Positions 47,273 to 60,220 are shown, numbered from the stretch's first letter. The stretch is 64,000 nucleotides of DNA from Thysanoteuthis rhombus (GCA_963457665.1 OY735218.1:48117680-48181679), one strand, 5' to 3'. Numbers and translations are program-made. Notes: generated from the sequence alone by a model not told the origin.

Positions 47273-47685
47273 ATGGTCTGCTTAGTCTATCAATATAAAC
47301 TGTCAAAAGAGCAATACCATGTTGTGGTGATGAATTAAAATTTGTCAAAAGGGGTGATCAATGAAGGAGTTATTTCTCTCATTCTTTGTTAGGCAGTGAC
47401 CACTGAAGTACTACGCATTCCAGTAAAATCAAGCACTGATGCAACTGGAAGCACACTAAGAGATCAATTTAGCATAAACTTATATGGGAAATTGAACCCC
47501 AACAAAAAACTAATGGGGAGTGAAAAAATTATTTCTCGATATAATGTGGACTGAAATTCTAATTTTTAAATCTCTTGCTCGATTGATGCTTACATAGCGA
47601 GTCTACCAGCCATCAAGACCAAGCTTAAAACTGAAGAAACCTATGTTGAGAGTTTTGATGACAGTTCTGTTTAACAGTCTCTAAC
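47273..47685 (+). repeat. family A repeat, full-length
   Basis: It starts TGGTCTGCTTAGTCTATC and ATATAAACTGTCAAAAGAGC, with GTGGTGATGAATTAAAATTTG, GGTGATCAATGAAGG, GGCAGTGACCACTGAAG, GCACACTAAGAGATCAATTT and AGCATAAACTTATATGG. CTGAAGAAACCTATGTTGAG follows, and the end is TTAACAGTCTCTAA. Inverted AAACTGTCA / TTAACAGTCT motifs lie near the ends. Confidence 0.8.
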
Positions 47686-48169
47686 AGGGAAGGAGAGCAG
47701 TTGTCATTCACATGCTAACAATTGGTAAAAATTAGCAAAGTTTCCAGTGTATTTTTTTTTTATATTTCTCTTCTCTTCCATCAGAATAGATGCATCAGAA
47801 GTGACAGAGATATGTCCTCGTGGTGATGACATGATCTGCTTGAGGGAAATGAATGTTTTTAAAAAACATTTGCAAGAAATTTAAGGAAGAAAATGACTGC
47901 CAATTGTGGAGAATGTAAGAAAATTGTCAGTTTGCTTAACTGAACAAGTTCCATACACCAAAGGCTGAAGAATGTCAGGTATTAGTTTATTTTGTTCTGT
48001 TTTTCTTTGTTCTGTTTTGTTTTTTCTCTCCTAAATGGCAAACAAAAAGGAAAGAAAATTAGGTCAGATTTACGGGAAAAGATCAGAGAATAAAATACGA
48101 AGTGCAGAATTCGAATGAACATTGAATCGTAGCGTTCAGCAGTCATTAAAGTTGACTCTATGCAATACA
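47686..48169. other. unassigned stretch
   Basis: No recognisable feature. Confidence 0.5.
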
Positions 48170-48948
<779 letters not shown>

Positions 48949-49318
48949 TCACAAACTGTCAGCCAAAACTATCACCAAAGCTGTCAACATAGATTTTCTT
49001 CAGTTTTAAAGTGGTCCTGATTAGCTATGTTTGTGACACGCGTAGAGTACAGTTAAAGCTCTAAAAAATGAATATTCACTCATCATTATGTCTAGAAAAA
49101 GGCTGGTTTTGTTTTTTGAACATTCCCTTCCCAGAAACAAACTTTTAGTGGTAGGCTTTACTTATAATGCAATTTTATACTAAATCCATCTCTTAGTTCA
49201 TTTCCACTTATTTTTGAAAAATAGGAATTCTTTGGTCATCACTACCCATCAAAAGGCGAGGGAAGCGACATACATTGATCACAACGTTAGAAAATTTGTA
49301 ATTGATCAAACCCAACAT

Positions 49319-49533
49319 TTTTTTAGGATTAATGGAATCTTATCATTTTTTAAGGTTGAGGTAGCTCTGCCAAAGGCTTGCCATCCAAGTGTGATTCTTC
49401 GCTTGATTTCTTCTTCTTTTGAGGGTCTCATGGAGATCCGTTGACTTGGTAGATGTAGTGGTCTACTTCTTCCAGTTGTGTGTCCTCGATTTTGATCTTA
49501 ATGTTTTTATCCCCGATGTGCATATGCACATGA
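49319..49533 (-). mobile_element. RTE copy 11, inverted 5' segment
   Basis: This part of the insertion is in minus orientation. It encodes, in partly broken frames, HIGDKNIKIKIEDTQLEEVD, HYIYQVNG, then the block equivalent to KRRITLGWQAFGRAT and, at the left edge, the sequence up to AAGATTCCATTAATCCTAAAA. That last piece overlaps by about 24 bases the start of the sense segment at 49562. The arrangement is the one expected from twin priming, with the inverted piece lying next to the left target-site duplication (AAACCCAACAT, 49308-49318). Confidence 0.85.
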
Positions 49534-49561
49534 TAAAAAATAAAAAAAATAAATAAAAAAA
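49534..49561. repeat. A-rich junction between inverted and sense RTE segments
   Basis: A short stretch of ATAAAAAATAAAAAAAATAA type separates the two RTE segments. It may be filler added when the two cDNA ends were joined, or later slippage growth. Confidence 0.6.
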
Positions 49562-49984
49562 TAAGATCCCTTATATCCTAAAGTGAAGGATGTATAACCA
49601 ATGCATTCTCCCAATAGTCACTTATGAAGCTGAGACATGGAACCTAACCAAGAGACAGACCCGTAAATTGAGAACCATGCAACGTGCACATGAAAGAATA
49701 ATGCTGGGCCTCACATGGAGAGACCACAAGACAGGGCAATAGCATCCATTAAAAATCCCAAATGGCGGTGGGCTGGCCATATTGCAAGAATGGCAGATAA
49801 TCGATGGACATCGCGACTCAAAACATGGGTCCCCCGAGACCATATGCGCAACCGAGGCCGGCAAAATGTTAGATGGAGAGACGAGCTAGACAAGTTCAGG
49901 AAGTACTGGCTCCGTGACGCCCATGATAGGGAAGTGTGGCAAATCCTGGGGAAGGTTTATGTCCAACGACGGACACTAAAAGAC

Positions 49985-49986
<2 letters not shown>
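49562..49986 (+). mobile_element. RTE copy 11, sense 3' segment
   Basis: The best-kept RTE sequence in the window. At 49596-49740 it shows NQCILPIVTYEAETWNLTKR and LRTMQRAHERIMLGLTWRDH. At 49715-49987 a 90-codon open frame reads IASIKNPKWRWAGHIARMAD, then NRWTSRLKTWVPRDHMRNRG and RQNVRWRDELDKFRKYWLRD, and ends AHDREVWQILGKVYVQRRTL. This is the C-terminal tail of an RTE-clade reverse transcriptase, beyond the catalytic domain. It is followed directly by the (ATG)n tail and the right copy of the target-site duplication. Confidence 0.93.

Positions 49987-50040
<54 letters not shown>
49987..50040 (+). repeat. (ATG)n tail of RTE copy 11
   Basis: Eighteen or so pure GAT units ending exactly at the right target-site duplication AAACCCAACAT (50041-50051). 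Confidence 0.95.
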
Positions 50041-50042
<2 letters not shown>

Positions 50043-50095
50043 ACCCAACATACCATGCTGTCAAAAGACGTGTTCTGTCGTGGGAATGAGACTGA

Positions 50096-53000
50096 TACCC
50101 TTTGTAAAGGCATGAATCTAACTCAGTTCTCTGCTATGGATAAAATAGTGAAGTAAGAGATGCCACTTCTAATTTTATTTCACATGTTGCAAAAATATCG
50201 AAGAACATCGAGATGAGGATAAACTTTATCTATAATATGTGAAGCTTGGGACGGCTGTTGCCATGACTAGCGTAAAGGCACTTACTACTTGATAAGCAGA
50301 ACATTTTTTTTCTGCCAACCCAACACTGTGGACGCCATATGCTTCTTGGGTTATAAGACAAATGGTTTTCAATGGTCTTTGAGGGGTTACAGCTAACAGC
50401 AACTCATCCAAGACTCATAACTCTCCCAATTGAGATGCTGTAGATGCCTCCCTCGTCATAAAAATAGCGTATTGTTTGCTGTGTGAAATTTGCATAGCTT
50501 TTTTGTTTTTTGATAAAAACCAGGATACACAGTAAATGAGAATGAATACATAGGCTGGATATATAGATATACAGGATAAGTAGATAATTTTATATGCAAG
50601 GCTACATTGTTTGATAAATCAATATACTTCAAGAATAAGTAGGTGGTAAATACATACACCGAGAGACAATATAAACATGTAATAAAAGTATTTGATTTGA
50701 TTTTCCGGATTTTATGACTATAATCTTTATGCCTCAAGCAACAAGAGTCGGTGAACTTCACACATCAAAGCATGAACATATTTTGACAAATAGTCAGACG
50801 GGCATGAGCAGGTTATGGAATTTCCTCTTTGGTGATAGCTAGCACTATATCTTTTGCTGCATGTGAGCTTCAGATTTTTATATATGACTGGCCCCTATGT
50901 GTGTAATATTTGATCAAGATCGCCTGGGAAATAGGGTTTTACAAATGTTAGGCATTGGAGTCCTGTATTGTGGTGGAGCAGTCGTTCTGTATGATAATAT
51001 TACGCAATATTTGTGGCACAGTGTTGCCAAAAAGATCATAGTAGTCATAGAGGACAAAGGAGTCTACGCCACATGTTTAAGTGACGTCTTGTAAAGGAGT
51101 TGTAGAAGACGATAGTCTCCATGAAACTTTCAAAATGTAAACATGATGGCAGCCGTAATGCCTTTATTAGAAGGAATAGTTCTACGCATCTTGTATAGTA
51201 TAGACGCAGAGATTAAACAGTTCATAGTTAAAATGAAGAAAATTAGACAAATAGACACGTGTATGAAATGAGTCGACAAATAAGACATTTAACAACTACA
51301 ATCAACGTTGAAAAGGAAATGTATAAATATTTGGCAGATCGATCGTGATAAAGCTGGTCTGGTTTGAATAGATTACTAAGTAAGTAATGTAAGGAAGGAT
51401 GATGATTATTCATCTGATATACCAGAGAGAATTCTCTATGAATCTAACGAACAGAAATGTTTAAGAAGATGAAAAGATAAAGTGCTCGAATGAAGAGGAA
51501 GGAACTGTGTTATATTTAGTCGTCGTTGTGGCTACAAAGCAGAGATATTGAAAGAAGTAATTTACATAAATGTTGTTTGCTTCGAAGACCAGAATGATAA
51601 TTGGAATTTAGTGTTATGCCAACGGCTGAGCTTGTGTGGCGGTGTGACGCACCCGAATTCATGATCGCCTAAAAAAACTTGGGGGCTATTCTCGATGCAG
51701 AAAAGCGCACAACAGAAAGACTATTTAAATCATAGAAAACACTTGGGGATTTTACCCCATGTATGCTTCCTGAAGTAAGAAGAATTAAGACGCAACAGAA
51801 AAGAAAGATAGAGGAGGGAGGTAACCGGCTTGAAGCACCTGATTTGGATGAGCGATGGTTACAAGAGATTACAGGTTTTGTAGGCAGTTGCTAAAGGAAG
51901 TGACGTATTGTACATGTAACTAGATTTAGTTTCTTATCCAAAGCTAATACTTATCTATTTTCGTATCTAATTTAACAGGAAATAAACAAGTCACATCAGA
52001 GTAGTCTTGACAGAAATGGTTTGCCCAAGTGATCAATTGTGTAGTCGCTTCTCTCTTGACTATCGTGGCATGACAGTAACAAGAAAATTTTCAAGATGTG
52101 ATTATATGTGCATGTGCACATGTGTTCATGCGTTTGTGTGCGTATATATGTATTTGGTTGTTCGTGTGAGTTAATTTAGTTCGGAAAAAACAAAACCTTT
52201 ACGTGACTTGAGGAAAGGTCATTGATGGAGCAAAATAAATGTTTTTTTGTCATCCTTCAACTTAAGCGTAGACTTGGGTCTCCATGATAATTTCAAAAAG
52301 ATAAGTGTTGATAAGCCAAAAATAAATAGAAATTAAGTTGATAGGTTTTGAATACAGAAACCTTAATTTCGATTGGCTGAGAGTTTTGCAGTCGGGCTAG
52401 CAGATTTTAGTAAGTGAAAAGAGATTGTGTTAGAATTTCGCCAAGGGGAGAAGTAATTGTTTTTGTTCGACTGTGAAGCTGAGATGGAGATAGATGGGAA
52501 AGGAAGGAGGAGAAGAAAGAAAGTTATGTTTAATAGTCCATGCAGTACATAGGAGCTGCGAATTGGTTTTGTGCTTTTATTTTTGCCCAATTTAAAAAGT
52601 AAACTGTGAAAACGGTTCAATATTACGCATAGCACCATATGATTTAACATATTTGTATGCAGTAGACACCTGTAAGATATTTTAAGTATAAATTCCCTCT
52701 AACGTTTTATCACAACGGGAATGGATCCCCCTGGTTTTTTAAAGAAAAAGCTGTAGCGATTGAACCGGAGGAAAATTAATCATACAATTTTCTTAGTTAT
52801 TTGTATTGTTGCTTTTTCCTCTAAAAAAAGACCAAAAAAAAAAACATTCCAGCAGCGAAACGAAAATTAGCGTTCTCTCTCTTTCCCCATACAATTACCC
52901 GATTTCTACCATTTTTGTCCGACCGCCTGCATTAGATTTGGGGTCGCTGGGTATACAATGACGCACTCGTTCTGACATTTGCACGATGGGTGTAAATGCA

Positions 53001-53334
53001 AGTACATGCAGCTGCATAACGGTACACATGGTGTAGGATGAAAACAATACATGCCCTTTTCAAAGGTTCTAAGGGAACACAAGCACCTTCAGCTAAAATT
53101 TTGGCAGTTTTCCGATTCCATTTTCTGTGACAGTAATCATTACAATACGTTGTGTCTTCGAACGTTTGTCTTTAAAAACAAATAAGATTAGAATTATATA
53201 ATTTTTTGCCAAAAATGTAGCACATTACGTGATAGCTTGTAGGAGGTACAATAAACGTAGAAAATTTATATACGTATATAGGTATATCTTTCTCTCTATA
53301 TGTGCACGTGTGTACACTTTCCAATCTTAAGGCT
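50096..53334. other. unassigned stretch, 3.2 kb
   Basis: No recognised gene or repeat family. The frames at 50897-51094 (+, 65 codons) and 52363-52650 (minus, 95 codons) have no signature. 51400-51900 is purine-rich on the plus strand with many broken frames. It could be an old retroelement, but no motif supports that. Confidence 0.45.

Positions 53335-53992
<658 letters not shown>

Positions 53993-54050
<58 letters not shown>
53993..54050. repeat. (CA)n microsatellite
   Basis: About 55 bases of CA. Confidence 0.97.
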
Positions 54051-54056
<6 letters not shown>

Positions 54057-55169
54057 TATGTATGAACATAAAGGAAGAAATAATGTTGAAATTTGTAGTC
54101 TGTTGAGTTTAATACCTAAACATCATAACTAACGAAACAAAATATGTTCAGCAGTAACGAGATGAAAGAATCATAAAGTTTTCTAGTCAATCTCGAGAAT
54201 TGTCAAAGCATTGATTTAATCTAATGACTACGTTTTCATTACAAGATTATTTTATTAGATTTATTTACACGATCTCTCTTATCTGCCTGTAATGATATAA
54301 CAGTCATTCTAGGTTTAATTTGCTTTATCGAATCTTTGTAATTCAGTTTCTTTATTTGAAAAATTGGAAAATGTTTTGAATCGTATCTTTTAATTTGCTT
54401 TTTCCAAAAGTCCTGCACAAATCTCGTCTGTTTGTTAATAACACCAGTATTTGAAATTACGAAATGACAGTTGTTCTTAACTTCTTCATGACTGACGGAC
54501 CGAACGTCTTGATAATTAACTCAAGAACTGTTTTAACAGAAATGATATGCAATCACAGGCAAAGGGTATCATTAAACATGATTAAAGCATAGAAAGGTCA
54601 GTAAAATATAGCAATTATATATGATTACTAGATCAAAGGACGTTATTAAGAACACCTGTTTTCTCTCACAGGAGAATATTTCCTCGTCAATGCACACTTC
54701 TCTAATATATATATATATGAATCAAAAATGGTGTGACAAAGGAAATATTCTTTATTCAATTTGATATGTTTTGTTGAATGTATAAACTTCTTCATGTGGT
54801 TGGAAATATGACAGTGTGGAAAGTGAAACAATTCGAGAAAACCAGATATTACAACTCTTTTTTTTTTTATTATCACCAGTACAGGCTTGATGCATTTGGC
54901 TGGTTTATACCAACTTTTTCAAAATCGCATGCAGAGATGCTGGAAAATATTACAGCCGAATGCAAAATTGTTTACATGTTTGAGTGAATGAGATGAAACA
55001 AAGAAAAGATGGTATGTGCAATAGGGTTATTTTCCGGTGTTGTTAGAGAAAAATGTAGAGAAAGTTCATTTGGGGGTCAGTGAGAAAAGGAGAGTCATGT
55101 AAAAAGGATCAATTCAAAAGTGATCTGTTTGTCTTTGTCATATATATATGTTCACATTGACATTTTTGT
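54051..55169. other. unassigned stretch
   Basis: No recognised family. The open frame at 54778-54987 (+) contains a T-run ending in a CAG acceptor-like site (about 54856-54881). Downstream it reads YRLDAFGWFIPTFSKSHAEM. I do not recognise it and see no splice donor or partner exon. Confidence 0.4.
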
Positions 55170-55320
55170 GGAGTTTGAAGTAGTGTAACAGTTATCTGTA
55201 TTGAGAATGGAATCAGCAAACCAAGTTTGAATTTCATCCGTGACTGCTTGCAATTAATAATACCTTTATGGGAGGCATGGAATTACTTCAACACTTGCTC
55301 TGTCTCACTGCCATATAACT
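55170..55320 (+). mobile_element. tRNA-derived SINE, copy 2
   Basis: TAGTGTAACAGTT at 55181-55193 is a box A form and AAGTTTGAATTTC at 55223-55235 a box B form, 40 or so bases apart as in tRNAs. The segment aligns with 15215-15350 through GTAACRGTTA, AGCAAACC.AAGTTT, the CAATTAATAATACCTTT-like body and GCATGG. The last part of the copy and its tail are unclear. Confidence 0.55.
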
Positions 55321-55844
55321 TTAGAAAAAAGAAGAAAGGAACATTACATTTGACGGAGAAGAGACTTGTTGAATGAGCACTTGGTTAATACGGACATCTG
55401 GTTGGTGTTATATGTTACTTATATGCAATAATTATATATACATACAGTGGACTCTACTTACAGACCAATGGATATTCAGACCAGCCGCAAAATGGGACAG
55501 AACTTGTAAAAAAATGATTCAAATGCATGTAATCATCGCTAATTTGCTTCATTTATAATGACCATTGCTAAATAAAATCTGATGATATCACTAAAAAATT
55601 TATGTTTTTTCCCCGAACAACAATCTTTCACATATTTCAGCCAGGGCGAGTGAGTCAAATTAACAAAAGAAAGGAAAAAAGAAGAAAGGAGAAGGGACGC
55701 AAGTTGTTGTGGTTTATCCAAGTTGTTTCCCTTGAATTTAAAAAAATATTTTGTTTTTGCATAAAAAGTTTAGTTGTTCGGTTAGGCAGATCAGACGATT
55801 TTTGGGTCCCAAACCATACACCCTAATGAAATTCTATTAACAAG

Positions 55845-55850
<6 letters not shown>
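55321..55850. other. unassigned stretch
   Basis: No recognisable feature; short frames only. Confidence 0.5.

Positions 55851-55922
<72 letters not shown>
55851..55922. repeat. (TA)n microsatellite
   Basis: About 72 bases of pure TA. Confidence 0.97.
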
Positions 55923-55925
<3 letters not shown>

Positions 55926-56675
55926 GGGGATGAGGCTTTGTGTGTGCGCTTGATAAGAACTGTAAACAATTTTTTTGTTGTTCCCTTTTCCTTTGTTCAG
56001 CTTTAAGAAAATGCATGCTCGGATTCGATGGATGTAAGTATGATTTTGCTATTACTGACTTTATAAAAACTTGAAAGCAAAACAAAAAAAGTAACAATTT
56101 TGGTTTTCCCCTGGTCTTGATAATTGCCAGAAATATGGTTGGAAGCACTAGATCTCCAAAATTTGGTCAGTATTTACATCTATTTACGTGTCTCTTTTAC
56201 GTAAACACAGAAAATATCAGCTACTCAAATATACAATACATATCTTTTATATTATAATGTACGAAAGGATATATGTTTCTACCCTTGGATGCCGAGAATT
56301 GGGCATCACAAAGCAGAAACAAAGGCATGTCTGAATCAAGCAAGTCTCAGATTACCTCAGTTTTTAGGGTTTTGCAGATAAGAATTGTCGAATTCTCAAC
56401 GGTCTGCATTCACCAAACTTAAAGAATCACTTTTTCCATCTAGAATTTTCGCACAAATTATTACTGTTGGATCGATTTTTTTGCTGTATTGGCAGGTGTG
56501 ATATACCCACAACACACACGTTTAGGTTGAAATTTGCTCAAGAAAAAATCATTTATTTTTTAGGGGTTTTCATTCGCGCTCACTGAAAAAAAAAGTTTGT
56601 GTAAATATGTTTTTTCTTTGTATCTTCTTATCGGGGATTTTCTCCAAAAATATCACAGATAGATCCATAAAATAA

Positions 56676-56678
<3 letters not shown>
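55923..56678. other. unassigned stretch
   Basis: No recognisable feature. Confidence 0.5.

Positions 56679-56734
<56 letters not shown>
56679..56734. repeat. (TA)n microsatellite
   Basis: About 56 bases of TA. Confidence 0.97.
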
Positions 56735-56738
<4 letters not shown>

Positions 56739-57290
56739 AAATTATTCTATGCTTACCAACTCACTATCTTCATACTTACACCCAATGCTATACTTGCATT
56801 AGGCCTATAGATACGCACCATGGCATCCCTAAACCATAAAACACTTCAATATACATATGCTGTTATTTTCAACAATAGTATGTAGGCCCTGCCTACATAT
56901 AATTGATGTTACGAACTTATTTTACCCTATTCATACCTAACTTTTGTGTGTATATCAAACATTAGGAACATAAACCATAGTCACCTAGACCTTATTACAC
57001 CATATATACCATCTAGTTAGATTATGTATGCAGGTATGCACCTGTGGGCAATCTAAGATATAGATATAAACATGTAAACATCTACTAAGTACCAAAATAG
57101 ACTAACACAGAACCATGACCTAGATTCCCAATAACCATGACAACTGATTCTGGAGAATGCCCATCTCCGTTGACCAGCGCCAGTAAAATACTTATAAATG
57201 CAGCTACTACTTCCAACGAAAGATCCAACCGAACCTCTATAGATTCCTTCACATGCATATAAACTCACCACCATGGACTCCTATGAATCT
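56735..57290. other. unassigned stretch with strong C-over-G strand bias
   Basis: The plus strand is visibly rich in A and C and poor in G (many ACCATA, CACC, TAACC words). This is unlike the flanks. It starts abruptly at the end of a (TA)n tract and fades after about 57300. The minus frame at 57053-57274 has no known motif. Confidence 0.45.
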
Positions 57291-58330
57291 ATTCATTTTC
57301 AAAGCAAAACATTTGACGCTAGATATTTTTCTGTGGAAATCAAACCTTTTAATCACTACGCTTGCTACTGAAGATGGAAACCTTTCTCGAAACATGCATA
57401 GCATACTAATAAAATAATTTGTCAATTAATTAAATGACTAATAAAGTATCCCCATACTCTTCCCCTCATTCTCGATTGTTCAATGAATTTTATATACAAT
57501 ATAGGTTTAATGGACTTTCACTTTCCTTCCGTCATGGGAAAATTGCCAATGTTAATTTCTCTTTCGGAAGTGATATAATTTTATCAGTGTGTATATAGCA
57601 TACTGAAGTATAAGTGCGTATGTGCTCCAAAAATCATGAACTACGAATCAAAGAGGAAAAACAATGGCATACGCAAAATCAGTAGGTTGCAATTCACCTA
57701 CTGAGAACATTTCAAGACCAAATTGTACAGAAAAAGTTAGTCGATTTCAATGGGGTACTTTATCACGCTCGCATGAAAACTGACTAATTTTATCACCAAA
57801 GAAATTAGTGAGAACAACAATACAGTGATAAAATAGACAGACCAAGTTCAAAATTCCGATGGTGAAAATTTTACTTTTTCATTTTAATTATATATTCTTT
57901 CATTTCATTAGACCTTCAAACTCCCCAGAAGTCTATCAGTTTTCAAAAATTATATATCTAAAGATTTTATAAAAAGGGTTTCTGTATACAATATATTATT
58001 ATTATCATGCTAAAACACCCTTATTTTCAATTCAGCATTGGTGACCATGGATGTAAATCTCTCTTTCTCTCAGTGCTTATGTCAGTTGGCAGTATTTTGA
58101 AGGAATCTAACCCTAACCTGATGATGAAACATGTCTTCTTAACGCTAAAATCCTTATCTGAATGAAAGCAAAACAATAAAACATGGACAAAACTCAAATC
58201 CGTTAGTCTGGTTTGACGCTCAAACTACTTACGGCAAAAGTGATCAAATGAATCCTCTGCTTCGAAAAATATCTATTTTAAATGTCACAGGAAGGGATAT
58301 GCAGACATGCAAAGGGGTGGCGCACTGCCA
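57291..58330. other. unassigned stretch
   Basis: No recognisable gene. CCTGATGATGAAAC at about 58119 recalls part of a hammerhead core, but no stem is present. Confidence 0.45.
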
Positions 58331-58401
58331 TATGAAATATCATTTGCTTGCCAGTGTTGTTAGATATGGAGTTTTTCCCCGGGCAAAGCCGGATACCCAA
58401 G

Positions 58402-58404
<3 letters not shown>
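58331..58404 (+). mobile_element. possible Helitron-like 3' end
   Basis: TTTTTCCCCGGGCAAAGCCGGATACCCAAGCT at 58373-58403 resembles the end seen in many invertebrate Helitrons: a GC-rich hairpin (CCGGGCAAAGCCGG) followed by about ten bases and a CTAGT-type end. Here the end reads AGCTTTAT and runs into (TA)n, so the terminal bases are altered. No Helitron body (Rep or helicase) is visible upstream. Confidence 0.35.

Positions 58405-58442
<38 letters not shown>
58405..58442. repeat. (TA)n microsatellite
   Basis: About 38 bases of TA directly after the hairpin. Confidence 0.96.
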
Positions 58443-58446
<4 letters not shown>

Positions 58447-59023
58447 GGCTAAGTGAGTGTACATGCATGAATAGATATGCACGTTAGTAATAATCTTAGA
58501 TCAAATGGATTCTCATAGAATAACTCAAATGTATGAATCATTTATGGAATATTGCATACGAATGTTTACTTACACACATGGGACTAATGAATTCAGCCAT
58601 ACCTAGCAATTAGCAAATTGAGTTGGTTTTGCAAAATATGATTCGGTGGTTTCACAAAAAAATACCTGATTATGCAGACTTCATATCCCAAAACTCTAGG
58701 CTTAGACACCATCAGTTAAGAGGTGTGGGGTCTGGTATTTTCATGGTACATTTCATTCAGTTCATATGGGACGCAATTTTCCAACTTTTCAACCTTTTCT
58801 AATGACTTTAGATGATGTGATACGGTCATTCAAATTGTTGTTTGCAGTTCATTGCCCACTGATGTCGACAATTCTTCCTCATTGAGAATAGATTTGGGAC
58901 TTGCTTGAGATTCATAATTGCTATCTAGATTTTCAGTTCTAAACCTATTGAGGTTATGCTGAAAAGTTCACACTGTACTAGTGTATACTCCATCTGCTCT
59001 GTTGAAGTTATCAGCTGAAAATT
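58443..59023. other. unassigned stretch
   Basis: No recognisable feature. Confidence 0.5.
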
Positions 59024-59105
59024 ATTCATTGATCTTGTCCTCATGCTGCTAAAATACATTAGTCATGTGGTGGTTCTTGTTGGCTGGTGATCACTGAATT
59101 AGTAC
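59024..59105 (-). repeat. family A repeat, rearranged 5' fragment
   Basis: ATTCATTGATCTTGTCC, CATGCTGCTAAAATACATTAG and TCATGTGGTGGTTCTTGTTGG match the minus-strand head of family A. They are followed by GGCTGGTGATCACTGAATTAG, which matches the element's internal palindrome region but on the wrong side. A rearranged, short remnant. Confidence 0.45.
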
Positions 59106-59220
59106 GATCTAGTAATATTTTTTTAGCAATATTTACTATAATGTAGAAAAAGTGGACCGAACTTAGTATCTTTTCCATTTGAAGTTTTTAGATGAGGGAA
59201 TATCATGATGTAATTTTTTG

Positions 59221-59349
59221 GCAGACTTTTTTGCGTTTCTCTCCTGATGAGAAAAGAATACATTCATTATTCACCTGAAGACAGCTGTAGGGTGCAACAG
59301 CCGAAACGTTGTGTTCAAAAAATGAACCAAGGCGAGGACAAAAGTCTGC
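59221..59349 (+). ncRNA. hammerhead-like motif framed by inverted repeats
   Basis: CTGAAGA (59275-59281), a stem GCTGT/ACAGC (59284-59288 with 59297-59301) closed by AGGGTGCA, then CGAAAC (59302-59307). This follows the conserved core CUGANGA-stem II-CGAAAC of hammerhead ribozymes. The whole is bracketed by GCAGACTTTT (59221-59230) and its perfect complement AAAAGTCTGC (59340-59349). A self-cleavage site (GUC/GUA with stem III pairing) is not obvious, so activity is uncertain. Such motifs are known in Penelope-like elements and retrozymes. Confidence 0.45.
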
Positions 59350-60129
59350 GAAAGAAACGTTACGCATCAATATGAGTACTTAGCTATTGATCGAATACTT
59401 AACATGAATGCCTTAAATAAATACATCTGAAATGTCTTGTCTTGATCTGCACGGGGATTATAATTTCTAGAGTTGCTATAATATTTAAGGTGCCATATAA
59501 TAATTAGAATATACATCCAGTTTTAGTAAGCTTAATTAATCAACAGCAGAAGGTGGAAAGTCTAAAAGTAATCCATTACAAGGTATACGCATTGACTCAT
59601 AGATAGAACTGAATATCCGTCAATATCGATAAAATAGATTTTTTTAATCAGCAATAGATCTTCAATGACACGAATTTTGCAGTTAATGAGATATTTTTTC
59701 CTAATTTAACAAGATCCAAGGAGAACGATGTCTAAAGACAAAAAAATATTCAATGAATTACTTCACGTACACATGAATAACAACAATCAATGATTTTTTT
59801 TATTTGCAAAGTTTTCAAACAAAACATATGTGTAGTAAAAGAAATTTAGAAAAAATAATTTTCGAAATATAAAAAGGCTATAGCTGAAGTCCTACGATGT
59901 ATTTACTTGTTCATTTCTTGAAATTTTTCCAGAAACCGTACAAGACTTGATCTAACAAAAGGAAGGTGGGGGTTTGTTTCTCTGAAAGGGAACTTTTTGT
60001 AAAGTTCATGACAAGAAGACTATGAATTTTTCAAAGTTGCACAGTTTGGGAGCTGTAAACAAAAATAGACTTTTTTTGACTGACATTTTTTCATAACTTT
60101 TTGAACTATAGAAAATGCAATTAGTTCTA
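59350..60129. other. unassigned stretch
   Basis: No recognisable feature. Confidence 0.5.
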
Positions 60130-60220
60130 GGAAGATGAGTATATAACCAGAACATCCTCCCTATAGTCACCTATGGAGCTGGAACATGAAACCTAACCGA
60201 GAGACCGACCCTCAAACTGG
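60130..60220 (+). mobile_element. RTE copy 12, left part
   Basis: AACCAGAACATCCTCCCTAT, AGTCACCTATGGAGCTGGAA and CTAACCGAGAGACCGACC encode the family's NQCILPIVTYGAETWNLTKR block with few changes. The copy breaks off after CTCAAACTG at about 60219 and resumes at about 61171, with about 30 bases of the element missing at the break. Confidence 0.88.

Larger units (their letters stand above)
48949..50095 (-). repeat. family A repeat, split by an RTE insertion
   Basis: 48949-49318 carries the 3' and middle part in minus orientation (ACAAACTGTCAGCCAAAACT, AACATAGATTTTCTTCAG, ACATTGATCACAACG, AATTGATC). 50041-50095 carries the 5' end (CATACCATGCTGTCAAAAGACG, with a worn terminal block). The two halves join across AAACCCAACAT, which is present on both sides of the RTE insertion as its target-site duplication. 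Confidence 0.85.

Noticed and set aside
51400-51900. Old retroelement open frames in a purine-rich stretch
   Set aside because: No reverse-transcriptase, integrase or endonuclease motif could be read in any frame.
54778-54987. Possible last exon after a poly-T and CAG
   Set aside because: Same reasons: a lone acceptor-like site with no homology I recognise.
58113-58140. CCTGATGATGAAACATGTC as a hammerhead ribozyme
   Set aside because: Core-like words are adjacent with no room for stem II; better explained as chance.
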